Below, in pieces: positions 17,034-24,422 of a DNA stretch of 42,967 nucleotides. The notes below the pieces were generated by a model. That model worked only from the letters and a program-made list of their open reading frames with translations. It ran no database searches and had not been told where the DNA came from. The stretch covers positions 1 through 42,967 of the forward strand of contig JAHFTB010000021.1 in NCBI GenBank assembly GCA_023269545.1. The letters are read 5' to 3'. The stretch's first letter is position 1; each line of letters begins with the position of its first letter. The translations under genes were made by a program, and so were the position numbers. Origin of the DNA: Verrucomicrobiota bacterium. Lineage in GTDB: Bacteria; Verrucomicrobiota; Verrucomicrobiia; Chthoniobacterales; Xiphinematobacteraceae.

Positions 17034-17618
17034 ATGCAACGTGTCTTATGTTATCTCTGGCTTAGCGCACTCGCTTTCCTTGTCGGATGCTCCAGTCCCG
17101 GCGCACGGCAAAATGCCTCCACAGCATATGTGGGGGGAAATACCCAAACCGCCACATCTCCGAACTCCCGAGCCTATTGGGATGGAGATCATGTCAGCGG
17201 CTCCCCCTCTATGGTTCTAAATCTCACAAGGCAAACTATTTATTATTATAAAGGCGGTCAATTAGTAGGAATGGCCCCCGTTTCTACGGGACGAGAAGGA
17301 TACGATACTCCTGCGGGCGATTTCCGCGTGATTCAAAAGGATAAGGAGCACGTATCCACTCTATACGGAAGTTTTGTGGATGCCAGTGGCAACGTTGTCG
17401 CAGCCAATGTCAGCGTGAACGATACCAAACCTCCCGGATCATCATTCAAAGGAGCCTCCATGCCTTATTTTATGCGCTTACATGGTGGAGTAGGTGTTCA
17501 TGCCGGCTTTTTACCAGGGGTGCCTGATTCACATGGATGTATCCGTATGCCAGAGAAAATGGCTGAAACTTTCTTTGAAAATACCCCAATCGGTACACCG
17601 GTTAAGATTACTTATTAA
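17034..17618 (+). CDS. L,D-transpeptidase lipoprotein (YkuD domain)
   Basis: From the ATG at 17034 the protein has 194 residues and begins with a lipoprotein signal: hydrophobic LSALAFLVGC with lipobox LVGC, so Cys19 would be lipidated. The YkuD domain follows, with PSMVLNLTRQTIYYYKGG at its start and the catalytic signature HGGVGVHAG ... SHGCIR near the end. Such enzymes form 3-3 crosslinks in peptidoglycan or attach lipoproteins to it, in the periplasm. The frame is open upstream to 16704, but that part overlaps the divergent gene and would bury the lipobox. A good promoter lies just before the start. The stop codon lies within the edge of the downstream family A repeat. Confidence 0.9.
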   Translation: MQRVLCYLWLSALAFLVGCSSPGARQNASTAYVGGNTQTATSPNSRAYWDGDHVSGSPSMVLNLTRQTIYYYKGGQLVGMAPVSTGREGYDTPAGDFRVIQKDKEHVSTLYGSFVDASGNVVAANVSVNDTKPPGSSFKGASMPYFMRLHGGVGVHAGFLPGVPDSHGCIRMPEKMAETFFENTPIGTPVKITY

Positions 17619-17703
17619 CTGACGTTACGTACTTTGAGGAGCTCTGGGAGCAAAAAAACATTTTCATCCACAAGGCTTCTCTTTTTTGCGTCACATCAGT
17701 TAT
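17612..17703. repeat. Single copy of the ~90-bp family A element
   Basis: It has the same core as the array at 6681-6946 and better preserved ends: TTATTAACTGACGTTACGTA at the left and the inverse of TTAATAACTGATGTGACGCA at the right, imperfect 20-base terminal inverted repeats. It begins at the stop codon of the transpeptidase gene. It carries no coding capacity and looks like a MITE-type element. Confidence 0.85.
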
Positions 17704-17710
17704 TAACAAG

Positions 17711-17764
17711 ACTTACGCAAAAACAGGGAAAACGAGCGCAATTTCCTCTGGAATCTGCGTAAGT
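17711..17764. repeat. Short palindromic element, family B copy 1
   Basis: This 54-base segment has ends ACTTACGCA and TGCGTAAGT. The inside reads AAAACAGGGAAAACGAGCG then TCTGGAATC. An inverted, slightly longer copy lies at 18645-18708, on the other side of the nucleotidyltransferase gene. Confidence 0.8.
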
Positions 17765-17766
17765 TC

Positions 17767-17794
17767 TGCTCATTTTATACTGGCTTCGCTATAT
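17767..17794. repeat. Short intergenic motif, family C copy 2
   Basis: TGCTCATTTTATACTGGCTT then CGCTATAT; closely matches 23742-23767 and 14322-14344. It lies 33 bases before the nucleotidyltransferase start, so it could contribute a promoter, but similar copies also occur behind genes. Confidence 0.45.
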
Positions 17795-17827
17795 CTTTGA
17801 CTTGCAGGCAGGCGGGGAGTGAGCTAC

Positions 17828-18601
17828 ATGCTGCCTAAAATGAATGTTCTTATTCTCGCGGCGGGTTATGCCACTCGGCTGTATCCCCTCACCCTTAATA
17901 AAGCCAAGCCCCTTCTTTCCGTTGCAGGCAAGCCCATGCTCGAGTGGGTCATTGATCAGCTGGTTCCTATTCCTGACATCGAAAAAGTCTATATTGTTAC
18001 TAATAATAAGTTTGCGGATTCCTTTCAAGCTTGGTCTGATGAATATATTCGCAAACAACCCAAGTTACGCTTCCAAATTGTCAATGATGGTTCGCTTACC
18101 GAAGAAGACAAACGCGGAGCTATCGGAGACATCCATTATGTTCTTCAAACTGAGGGGCTGGACCAATCGGATCTTTTGGTGGTGGCCGGCGACAATCTTT
18201 TCAGCCAATCCGTAGCTGGATTTGCTAGCTTCGCCAAAAATTATCCCGCTACTCTGGCGCTCTACGACGTTGGTAATCTCGAAGCTATTAAAAAATATAA
18301 TCATGTCGTCACCGATGCCAGCGGGCGCATCACACACTTTGAAGAAAAGCCTCCACATCCCACTCATACCTGTACGGGCATTGCTTTGTACTATTATCGT
18401 AAGGACACTCTCCCTCTCATCGACGTATACATTCGCGAAGGGAATAATCCGGACCAGCCCGGCCGTCTGATTCAGTGGCTGTATCCTCGGCTGGAAGTAC
18501 AAACATGGCTTGTGCCGGGAACCTGGCTCGATATTGGGAGCAAAGAGACATTAGAGGAAGCCAATCGTATTTTTTCGCAATTTGCGGATAAAGACGCCTA
18601 A
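17828..18601 (+). CDS. Sugar nucleotidyltransferase (glucose-1-phosphate thymidylyl/uridylyl-like)
   Basis: The ATG at 17828 is preferred: GGGGAG lies 8 bases upstream. This gives 257 residues; a GTG at 17819 is in frame. The N-terminus carries the nucleotidyltransferase signature LILAAGYATRLYPLTLNKAK, followed by PLLSVAGKPMLEWVIDQL. VVAGDNLF holds the metal-binding Asp and THFEEKPPHP is the sugar-site segment. It makes an NDP-sugar from NTP and a sugar-1-phosphate, probably for envelope glycans. Base and sugar specificity cannot be read from sequence. It stands alone, bracketed by inverted copies of palindromic element B, which suggests a small mobile cassette or coincidental insertions. Confidence 0.88.
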   Translation: MLPKMNVLILAAGYATRLYPLTLNKAKPLLSVAGKPMLEWVIDQLVPIPDIEKVYIVTNNKFADSFQAWSDEYIRKQPKLRFQIVNDGSLTEEDKRGAIGDIHYVLQTEGLDQSDLLVVAGDNLFSQSVAGFASFAKNYPATLALYDVGNLEAIKKYNHVVTDASGRITHFEEKPPHPTHTCTGIALYYYRKDTLPLIDVYIREGNNPDQPGRLIQWLYPRLEVQTWLVPGTWLDIGSKETLEEANRIFSQFADKDA

Positions 18602-18644
18602 AATTTAAATTGCTCTAATTGATTGGGGACGTTTTGAATAGAGT

Positions 18645-18708
18645 CGGAACTTACGCAGATTCCAGAGAAAAGCTCGCTCGTTTTCCCCTGTTTTTTGCGT
18701 AAGTTCCG
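18645..18708. repeat. Short palindromic element, family B copy 2, with possible 5-bp target duplication
   Basis: A 64-base segment bounded by perfect 13-base inverted repeats, CGGAACTTACGCA and TGCGTAAGTTCCG. The five bases on each side are AGAGT, as expected of a target-site duplication. The inside matches copy 1 (17711-17764) in reverse orientation. No transposase is present, so it would be a non-autonomous MITE. Confidence 0.8.
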
Positions 18709-18761
18709 AGAGTATCAAAAATGATCATTTCAGTTCCCATTTTAAAACCAATATTCCGAGT

Positions 18762-19463
18762 ATGGTAACTTATCGTCCATTTCTCGTTATCGCGTGGGTC
18801 TTGGCGTGTGCGATCTTTCCCAAACATATTGCACAAGCTGCTAAGACTCAGGATTTATTGGACGAGTTAAATCCCGCTCAACTCGCTATTGTACGTGATG
18901 GTGGTCGAGTCATGATCACAAGCACCACTTCGGGGCAACCCTGGCCTTCTGTAAAGGTTTACCAAATCATCGCTGCTCTACCGGAACCAGTCATTGCGGT
19001 ATTCTTTGACTATGAAACAGCTCACACCTACGTTCCGCACGTTTTGCAATCCACGATTACAAAAAGAGTCAATTCTCGTATCTGTGACATCTATTATCGT
19101 ATGAGTATCCCTCTCATGCCTGAGGAGAAATATACCGTACGCAATTCGCTGCGCACATTGCCGGGAGGAATATATGAAATTGATTGGAAATTGCTCCAGG
19201 CTACCACCACTCGTATTTCCGAAGGGAGTTTCCGTATTCAAGCATACGGAAAAAAACAATCCATTTTTTGCTATTCCAACCTAGTAGTTCCTGGTTCCCG
19301 GATGGCGATTGTGCTCCGTGGTCTTGCTCTGGAGCAGGTTCAAAAAAATATTGATGCGTTAATCACCCAGGTGGACAAGCAAATCAATCAAAATCCCCAA
19401 TCATTACAACACCAAATTGCAGTTTTACGCAAAGCGTTGGCAGAAGTGCCAAATCATCCATAA
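18762..19463 (+). CDS. Secreted START-like (SRPBCC) domain protein
   Basis: The 233-residue protein has a signal peptide (VIAWVLACAIFPKHIAQA, cleavage near residue 28). The mature part has the beta-grip order of SRPBCC/START-like proteins: VYQIIAALPEPVIAVFFDYE, then VPHVLQSTI, ICDIYYRMSIPLMPEEKYTV, YEIDWKLLQA, and a long C-terminal helix (IVLRGLALEQVQKNIDALIT). Such folds bind hydrophobic ligands, and an exported version may act on lipids in the periplasm (inference). It lies just after palindromic element B and just before a Trm112-like gene. I do not recognise a named family. Confidence 0.65.
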   Translation: MVTYRPFLVIAWVLACAIFPKHIAQAAKTQDLLDELNPAQLAIVRDGGRVMITSTTSGQPWPSVKVYQIIAALPEPVIAVFFDYETAHTYVPHVLQSTITKRVNSRICDIYYRMSIPLMPEEKYTVRNSLRTLPGGIYEIDWKLLQATTTRISEGSFRIQAYGKKQSIFCYSNLVVPGSRMAIVLRGLALEQVQKNIDALITQVDKQINQNPQSLQHQIAVLRKALAEVPNHP

Positions 19464-19470
19464 TATTTTT

Positions 19471-19713
19471 ATGGAGAGTGCATTGCTGAAATTTATCTGC
19501 TGTCCGAAAACGGGTCAATCGCTGCGATTAGCTGAGGAAACTGAGCTGGAAGCACTCAATACCAGAATTCATCTGCACTCAGTGGTGAACCAATCGGGCC
19601 ATCCAGTCACTCTTCCTCTGGAAGCTGCACTCATTCGGGAGGACAACCAGATAGTCTATCCTCTACGTGATGACATTCCTCTTCTTATTATAGAGGAAGC
19701 GATTGCTCATTGA
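19471..19713 (+). CDS. Trm112-like small protein
   Basis: From the ATG at 19471 the product is 80 residues: MESALLKFICCPKTGQSL is the typical Trm112/YcaR start with CCP and a T/S turn, and YPLRDDIPLLI is the conserved end. Trm112-like proteins activate methyltransferases or are found next to envelope genes. Only one Cys pair is visible, so zinc binding is doubtful. An in-frame start at 19417 would lie inside the previous gene and is rejected. The -35 of the thrS promoter overlaps its stop codon. Confidence 0.75.
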   Translation: MESALLKFICCPKTGQSLRLAEETELEALNTRIHLHSVVNQSGHPVTLPLEAALIREDNQIVYPLRDDIPLLIIEEAIAH

Positions 19714-19738
19714 AACCTTTCGAGTGCTCGACTATAAT
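19710..19738 (+). promoter_or_regulatory. Strong sigma-70-like promoter before thrS, very short leader
   Basis: TTGAAA and TATAAT are separated by exactly 17 bases. Transcription would start near 19745, only about 8 bases before the thrS ATG, leaving no room for a ribosome-binding site. Either thrS is read from a near-leaderless mRNA or the coding start is further down. Confidence 0.65.
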
Positions 19739-19752
19739 CGGCGGTTTTCCGA

Positions 19753-21600
19753 ATGCCCTACGAAATGACAGACCTAGAGAGACTGCGCCATTCCAGTGCC
19801 CATGTCCTCGCCACTGCAATTCTCCGTATTTGGCCGGAGGCTCAATTTGCCGCTGGCCCTCCGGTTGAAGGAGGGTTCTATTATGATGTCGAACTTGAGC
19901 ATCGCATTACCCCTGAAGACTTTCCCCGTATCGAAAAGGAAATGCTTGCTATCGTTGCCGCCAATCAACCATTCGAACGCGAGGAAATCAGTCGCGAGAA
20001 TGCTCTGAAACTCGGCCAATCCGGTCGTCTTGCGGCCTTAAGCAATCGCACCATGCCGAGCAAGTTCAAGATGGATATCTTGCGCGAAATTCCCGAAGGA
20101 GAAGTCATTACTCTCTATCGAAACGGAGAATTTGTAGATCTTTGTGCGGGACCTCATGTAGTCTCCACCGCCAGCATTGGTGCTTTTAAGCTTACGCATC
20201 TTGCCAGTGCGTTCTATCGCGGCGACGAACGCAATCCTCAGCTTCAGCGAATCTATGGCACCTCTTTCTCTACGCCAGAAGAAATGGACGCTCATTTCGC
20301 CATTTTGGAAGAGGCTAAAAAGCGTGATCATCGTAAGTTAGGAAAAGATTTGCGTCTTTTTCATATTGACGACTCCGTCGGCCAAGGCCTGATTCTTTGG
20401 TGCCCAGCCGGTGCTATTATTCGTCAGGAATTGCAAAATTTCCTCAGTACGGAACTTCGTCTTCAGGGCTATCAACAGGTTTTCACTCCTCATATTGCGC
20501 GCTTGAATCTTTTTCGCACGTCGGGACACTTTCCCTATTACGCAGAGTCGCAATTTCCGCCGATTATCGAACGCGAGACTTTGCTTTCTTTGGCCTCAGA
20601 AAATTGTTCCTGCGCGGAACTCGCTAATCACGTTCAAGAAGGTGAAATCGACGGTTTCTTGCTCAAACCAATGAACTGTCCGATGCACATAAAGATTTTT
20701 ACTTCACAGCCGCGTTCCTATCGCCATCTTCCCCTCCGCCTTGCTGAATTTGGAACAGTTTACAGATGGGAACAGTCCGGAGAATTGAGCGGAATGACTC
20801 GTGTCCGAGGATTTACACAGGATGATGCCCATCTTTTTTGCACCAAAGAACAAATAGACACGGAAATCCAAAATTGTCTTGGCCTGGTAAACAAGGTCTT
20901 AAAGGCTTTTCGGATGGAGAATTACCGTGTCCGTGTAGGGTTACGGGACCCTGCTTCTTGCAAATACGTAGGTTCCCCTGAAAATTGGAATCATGCTGAA
21001 GATGCTTGTCACAAGGCAGTCACTCAACTCGGGGTGCTTTATTCTGAAGAAGAAGGCGAAGCCGCCTTTTATGGTCCCAAAATCGACTTTGTCATAAAAG
21101 ATATTCTGGGACGGGAATGGCAATTAGGTACCGTACAAGTAGATTTTAATCTTCCCATACGGTTTGGTCTTTCTTACACAGGTCCGGATGGCAAACCCCA
21201 TGTTCCTGTAATGATCCACCGAGCACCTTTGGGATCGCTAGAACGTTTTGTTGGCCTGCTCATCGAGCATTTCGCCGGCGATTTTCCTCTTTGGCTTGCT
21301 CCTGAGCAAACACGTATATTGCCAGTGTCGGAAAAATTTGCAGATTTTGCTCAATCTATTGTTAATTTATTTGTACAATCCGGAATCCGTGCTTCAGCAG
21401 ACCTCTCCTCCGAAAAGATTGGCGCCAAAATTCGTCTTGCCCAAGTCGAAAAAGTCCCCTACATGCTCATCGTCGGAGGGCGTGAGCAAGCTTCCGGACA
21501 AGTATCTGTTCGCAGCCGTAAAAATGGCGAAGAAGGCACTTTACCTATCGATGATTTCCAACGACGAATTCAATTTGAAATTGAAAGCCGCGAGCTATAA
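19753..21600 (+). CDS. thrS: Threonyl-tRNA synthetase, lacking the TGS domain
   Basis: It charges tRNA-Thr. The 615-residue protein starts directly in the editing domain: RHSSAHVLA (HxxxH) and DLCAGPHV are the N2 signatures. Class II motifs follow, with zinc ligands in MNCPMH (Cys), TQDDAH (His) and IHRAPLGSLERF (His). A C-terminal anticodon-binding domain ends the protein. The N-terminal TGS domain of about 60 residues found in E. coli ThrRS is absent; an in-frame TAA lies 15 bases before the ATG, so it is not merely hidden upstream. There is an insertion of about 25 residues with CSCAELANHVQEGE just before the motif-2 Cys. No ribosome-binding site is visible. Confidence 0.96.
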   Translation: MPYEMTDLERLRHSSAHVLATAILRIWPEAQFAAGPPVEGGFYYDVELEHRITPEDFPRIEKEMLAIVAANQPFEREEISRENALKLGQSGRLAALSNRTMPSKFKMDILREIPEGEVITLYRNGEFVDLCAGPHVVSTASIGAFKLTHLASAFYRGDERNPQLQRIYGTSFSTPEEMDAHFAILEEAKKRDHRKLGKDLRLFHIDDSVGQGLILWCPAGAIIRQELQNFLSTELRLQGYQQVFTPHIARLNLFRTSGHFPYYAESQFPPIIERETLLSLASENCSCAELANHVQEGEIDGFLLKPMNCPMHIKIFTSQPRSYRHLPLRLAEFGTVYRWEQSGELSGMTRVRGFTQDDAHLFCTKEQIDTEIQNCLGLVNKVLKAFRMENYRVRVGLRDPASCKYVGSPENWNHAEDACHKAVTQLGVLYSEEEGEAAFYGPKIDFVIKDILGREWQLGTVQVDFNLPIRFGLSYTGPDGKPHVPVMIHRAPLGSLERFVGLLIEHFAGDFPLWLAPEQTRILPVSEKFADFAQSIVNLFVQSGIRASADLSSEKIGAKIRLAQVEKVPYMLIVGGREQASGQVSVRSRKNGEEGTLPIDDFQRRIQFEIESREL

Positions 21601-21748
21601 CAAGTCTCTTCCTTCAGCTTGAACCTCACTCACCTCCGTTTGTACTTTGTAAATCAGCATTTCAGCGACTCAGTGCTTCATTGGCGGAACACCACCGTGG
21701 TCTGTCGGAAGAGTTTGCTAGAAAGTCAGCTATATCCTGGGAGGCCCT

Positions 21749-22339
21749 ATTAATCCACAACATATCCGTATTAATGAGCGTATTCGCGCTCGAGAAGTCC
21801 GAGTGATCCTAGCTCTAAATAATGAGCAGCTAGGTGTCATGAAAATTGAAGATGCCCTTCGTAAAGCAAAAAGCCATGGCTTAGACCTTGTCGAAGTAGC
21901 ACCTACTGCTGTCCCCCCTGTCTGTCGTATCGTCGACTATGGAAAGTTCAGATACGATCTTGCCAAACAGGAAAAGGACAAGAAAACCAATGCTGGCAAG
22001 GTTAAGGAAATCAAATTCCGTGTAAATATCGACCAGCATGATTATCTCACCAAGCTCCGTCACGCCGAGGATTTCCTGGACAAAAACAATAAGGTAAAAA
22101 TTTATCTGCAATTCCGTGGCCGAGAAATGGCACACAAGGAACTTGGCATGCTCCTCATGGCCCGCGTCCGAACGGACCTCCAAACCATGGCTCATGTAGA
22201 TATGGACCCCAAACTCATTGGGCGTGCTATCTCAATGACTTTGAGCCCTTTACCTGCCTCTAAACGCAAAAGAAAGTTCTTGGAGTCGGATGTACAAACG
22301 ACTTCCGATGAAGAGAGTCACGAAAATGACGACTTCTAA
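21749..22339 (+). CDS. infC: Translation initiation factor IF-3, apparent AUU start
   Basis: IF-3 binds the 30S subunit and proofreads initiation. The conserved N-terminal RINERIRAREVRVI is encoded upstream of the first conventional start (GTG at 21803), which would cut it. In that frame the only suitable initiator after the in-frame TAG at 21719-21721 is ATT at 21749 (ATT AAT CCA CAA), with GGGAGG four bases upstream. This gives 196 residues with VEVAPTAVPPVCRIVDYGKF, the linker KVKEIKFRVNI and a C-domain ending in an acidic tail. E. coli infC also starts at AUU and is autoregulated through it; the same control is likely here. The next gene is a HAD phosphatase, not rpmI/rplT. Confidence 0.93.
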   Translation: MNPQHIRINERIRAREVRVILALNNEQLGVMKIEDALRKAKSHGLDLVEVAPTAVPPVCRIVDYGKFRYDLAKQEKDKKTNAGKVKEIKFRVNIDQHDYLTKLRHAEDFLDKNNKVKIYLQFRGREMAHKELGMLLMARVRTDLQTMAHVDMDPKLIGRAISMTLSPLPASKRKRKFLESDVQTTSDEESHENDDF

Positions 22340-23018
22340 ACGCCTGCTTTTATTCGATATCGATGGTACGCTTTTGACCTCTGGCGGAGCGGGAGAACAT
22401 GCATTGAAGGACAGCATGCAAAGTCAATTCAATGTGAAAGAAGATCTTCAAGATATTTGCATCGCAGGATCTACGGATAGCGCCATCGCTCGCGCCCTTT
22501 TACTTAAGAATCATATTCCGGTAACCTCGGAAAATATCGCTCTATTCTTAGACGGATATCTCAATCACCTTCCTAAGCGCATACCGGATCATCCAGGCTA
22601 TCTTTTGCCAGGAATCCTTAAACTTTTGAACCATCTTCACACGCGACAAGATTGTGTGCTAGCACTTCTTACTGGCAATCTCACTTGCGGAGCCGAAATT
22701 AAACTTTCGCACTATGGCGTCTGGCATTTCTTTGAGTTTGGAGCTTTTGGTGACGACCATCACAATCGCAATGAACTGGGAAAATTTGCCCGGATTCGTG
22801 CCAAAGAGGCTCATGGAATTGAATTTCCACCAGAGCTGATTTACGTAATCGGTGATACGCCAAAAGATGTGGACTGCGGCAAAGCCATCGGTGCTCGCAC
22901 AGTGGCAATTGCTACGGGAAATTATTCGATGGAAGAATTAAGTCAGCATCAACCTGATTTCCTTTTCAAAAACCTTCTCGATACCGAAGAAGTCACCCGC
23001 GCACTATTTGCAGAATAA
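22326..23018 (+). CDS. HAD-family phosphatase (Gph-like)
   Basis: From the ATG at 22326 the protein has 230 residues; the frame extends upstream, but homologues begin just before RLLLFDIDGTLL. That segment is HAD motif I with two catalytic Asp. Motif II is in LALLTGN, and motifs III/IV are in IYVIGDTPKDVDCGKA. The cap region is helical and inserted after motif I, as in phosphoglycolate phosphatase-like enzymes. Substrate unknown; phosphoglycolate or another small phosphomonoester is a guess. The start overlaps the end of infC by 14 bases, so translation is probably coupled. Confidence 0.85.
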   Translation: MTTSKRLLLFDIDGTLLTSGGAGEHALKDSMQSQFNVKEDLQDICIAGSTDSAIARALLLKNHIPVTSENIALFLDGYLNHLPKRIPDHPGYLLPGILKLLNHLHTRQDCVLALLTGNLTCGAEIKLSHYGVWHFFEFGAFGDDHHNRNELGKFARIRAKEAHGIEFPPELIYVIGDTPKDVDCGKAIGARTVAIATGNYSMEELSQHQPDFLFKNLLDTEEVTRALFAE

Positions 23019-23157
23019 TCAAAAGCCTACTCCAAATGCTTTCTGGCAATGAGAATGATCCGGCTCGTTCCGGCACAATTTCCCTTGAAATCAAAAAATA
23101 TATCACGCCGATCACCCTTTGTATCAGGTTCCAGCAACCTCACATTTTGCTGCTAAA

Positions 23158-23185
23158 TTGGTAGCGGACGATGCAAATTTATGCT
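23158..23185 (+). promoter_or_regulatory. Putative promoter of the lipoprotein gene
   Basis: TTGGTA and TATGCT are spaced 16 bases apart and would start transcription near 23192, about 11 bases before the ATG at 23203. Again the leader is very short and no ribosome-binding site is visible. Confidence 0.4.
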
Positions 23186-23202
23186 AGGTTGCTCCTTCTC
23201 AT

Positions 23203-23589
23203 ATGATCCGTTTTCATAAAACCACAGGTTATTTAATTTTGGGATGCGCATTGGTAATGCTATTACCCCTTACTGGGTGTGGCGATGTCAAACGCAGCTC
23301 CCGTTACTACGAGCCCATCATAGTAGGTCACACTGCCAAACATGGGAATGTTCCGATTCCTGTTCTAAAAACCCCTCCCAAACGCCCTTATCAAGTGGTT
23401 GGAAAAATGGTCTTTGAAACCGATGAGGGAATTAATTTTGTCTACAGAAGCCTACGCTACAATGCACGTGTCAATGGCGCGGATGCCGTCATCATGCGCA
23501 TGACACCCAAGCGTCCCGATTTGATGGATGCCTTCGTAGAAGCGCAAATGATCGTCTTTCCACAACAAATAGAACAAACCAGGCACTAA
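23203..23589 (+). CDS. Small lipoprotein of unknown function
   Basis: The 128-residue protein starts MIRFHKTTGYLILGCALVML and has a lipobox LTGC, giving a lipidated Cys at residue 26. The mature region contains RPYQVVGKMVFETDEG and NARVNGADAVIM. A short beta-rich domain that moves from a VxG turn to a helix with GADAV recalls small heavy-metal-binding/YbjQ-like folds; this is a weak resemblance. It should sit in the outer or inner membrane facing the periplasm. It is followed by a clear intrinsic terminator and stands as a single gene. Confidence 0.7.
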   Translation: MIRFHKTTGYLILGCALVMLLPLTGCGDVKRSSRYYEPIIVGHTAKHGNVPIPVLKTPPKRPYQVVGKMVFETDEGINFVYRSLRYNARVNGADAVIMRMTPKRPDLMDAFVEAQMIVFPQQIEQTRH

Positions 23590-23628
23590 TACTTTTTTAG
23601 CGCTAGTCTATCCATTATCAGTTTATTT

Positions 23629-23667
23629 GGCCTGTATCTCTATGTGAGATACAGGCCTTATTCTTTC
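23629..23667 (+). terminator. Strong intrinsic terminator after the lipoprotein gene
   Basis: A perfect 12-base stem, GGCCTGTATCTC and GAGATACAGGCC, with a 5-base loop (TATGT), is followed by TTATTCTTTCT. It lies 40 bases after the stop codon. Confidence 0.85.
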
Positions 23668-23741
23668 TGCCAGCGCTCAATGTCCAAATTTATGGACTCC
23701 GTATTGCACCTCGCTGGAATCAAAAATCCCAGACGCATGGA

Positions 23742-23767
23742 TGCTCATTTTAGGTGCTTCGCTATAT
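23742..23767. repeat. Short intergenic motif, family C copy 3
   Basis: TGCTCATTTTAGGTGCTTCG then CTATAT matches 17767-17794 apart from a two-base length difference. It leads directly into the 21-base tandem repeat. Confidence 0.45.
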
Positions 23768-23769
23768 AA

Positions 23770-23831
23770 ATGCTACCGCTCCATGTGAAAATGCTAGCGC
23801 TTCATATAAAAATGCTACCGCTTCATATAAA
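23770..23831. repeat. 21-bp tandem repeat, three units
   Basis: Units at 23770, 23791 and 23812 read ATGCTA(C/G)CGCT(T/C)CAT followed by an AT-rich end. The 321-base gap between the lipoprotein gene and ssb therefore holds a terminator (23629-23667), this repeat and AT-rich hairpins, and no credible gene. The frame through the repeat gives heptapeptides and is considered non-coding. Confidence 0.8.
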
Positions 23832-23881
23832 TACTGCTGCTCTCTCGAACGAGAGAACAGTTCTCTCAGAACCACCTCAAT

Positions 23882-23899
23882 AATAAGGGTTACCTTATT
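23882..23899 (-). terminator. Weak hairpin at the end of the ssb transcript
   Basis: AATAAGG and CCTTATT pair around a GTTA loop, 12 bases beyond the ssb stop codon. The tail read on the minus strand is AT-rich but not a clean T-run. A perfect GAGAGAAC/GTTCTCTC palindrome lies further on, near 23851-23867. Confidence 0.35.
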
Positions 23900-23910
23900 G
23901 CATACACCGT

Positions 23911-24378
23911 TTAAAACGGGATGTCGTCGTCATCCGGCTGAGGAGTCGGAGTGGATTTTGCGGTAAAGGCAGGATGGGGGGGCTGAATAGAGGCAGGAGA
24001 AGGGGAATTTTCAAAACTAGAATCTGGTGAGGGCCGATTCCCTTGGCGGCTTCCGAGGAGTTGTAGGTTTTCAGCTACCACACGAAGGCGGCTTCGTTTT
24101 TGGCCAGTTTGTTTATCTTCCCACGTATCCATCTGAAGTCGTCCTTCAATGTATACTGGATTTCCTTTTTTAAGGTATTGGCCAGCAATTTCAGCCTGCC
24201 TTCCCCAGAGGGTCACATCTACAAAAGTCGTCTCTTCCTTTTTTTCTCCTCCATCCAGAGTGTAGTACCGATTAATGGCCAAGCCAAGATCAGTTACAGC
24301 AGTCCCCTTGGGGGTATACTTAATTTCAGGATCACGGGTAGTGTTTCCGATCAGGATCACCTTATTGACGTTCGCCAT
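23911..24378 (-). CDS. ssb: Single-stranded DNA-binding protein
   Basis: The 155-residue protein has the OB fold start MANVNKVILIGNTTRDPEIK, then AVTDLGLAINRYY, ETTFVDVTLWGRQAEIAGQY and KGNPVYIEGRLQMDTWED. A Pro/Ser-rich linker leads to the acidic tip DDDDIPF, which recruits repair and replication partners. It closes the minus-strand run prs, rplY, pth, rpsF, ssb; rpsF followed by ssb is a common order. rpsR and rplI, which often follow, are not present here. Confidence 0.97.
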   Translation of the reverse strand: MANVNKVILIGNTTRDPEIKYTPKGTAVTDLGLAINRYYTLDGGEKKEETTFVDVTLWGRQAEIAGQYLKKGNPVYIEGRLQMDTWEDKQTGQKRSRLRVVAENLQLLGSRQGNRPSPDSSFENSPSPASIQPPHPAFTAKSTPTPQPDDDDIPF

Positions 24379-24422
24379 ATGAGGATAGGAAATAGGGGAA
24401 AGGGTAACAACTCAAGCCCAAT

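Noticed and set aside
23754-23966. 70-residue frame through the 21-bp tandem repeat
   Set aside because: It codes only for repeated heptapeptides, overlaps the ssb end and has no ribosome-binding site.
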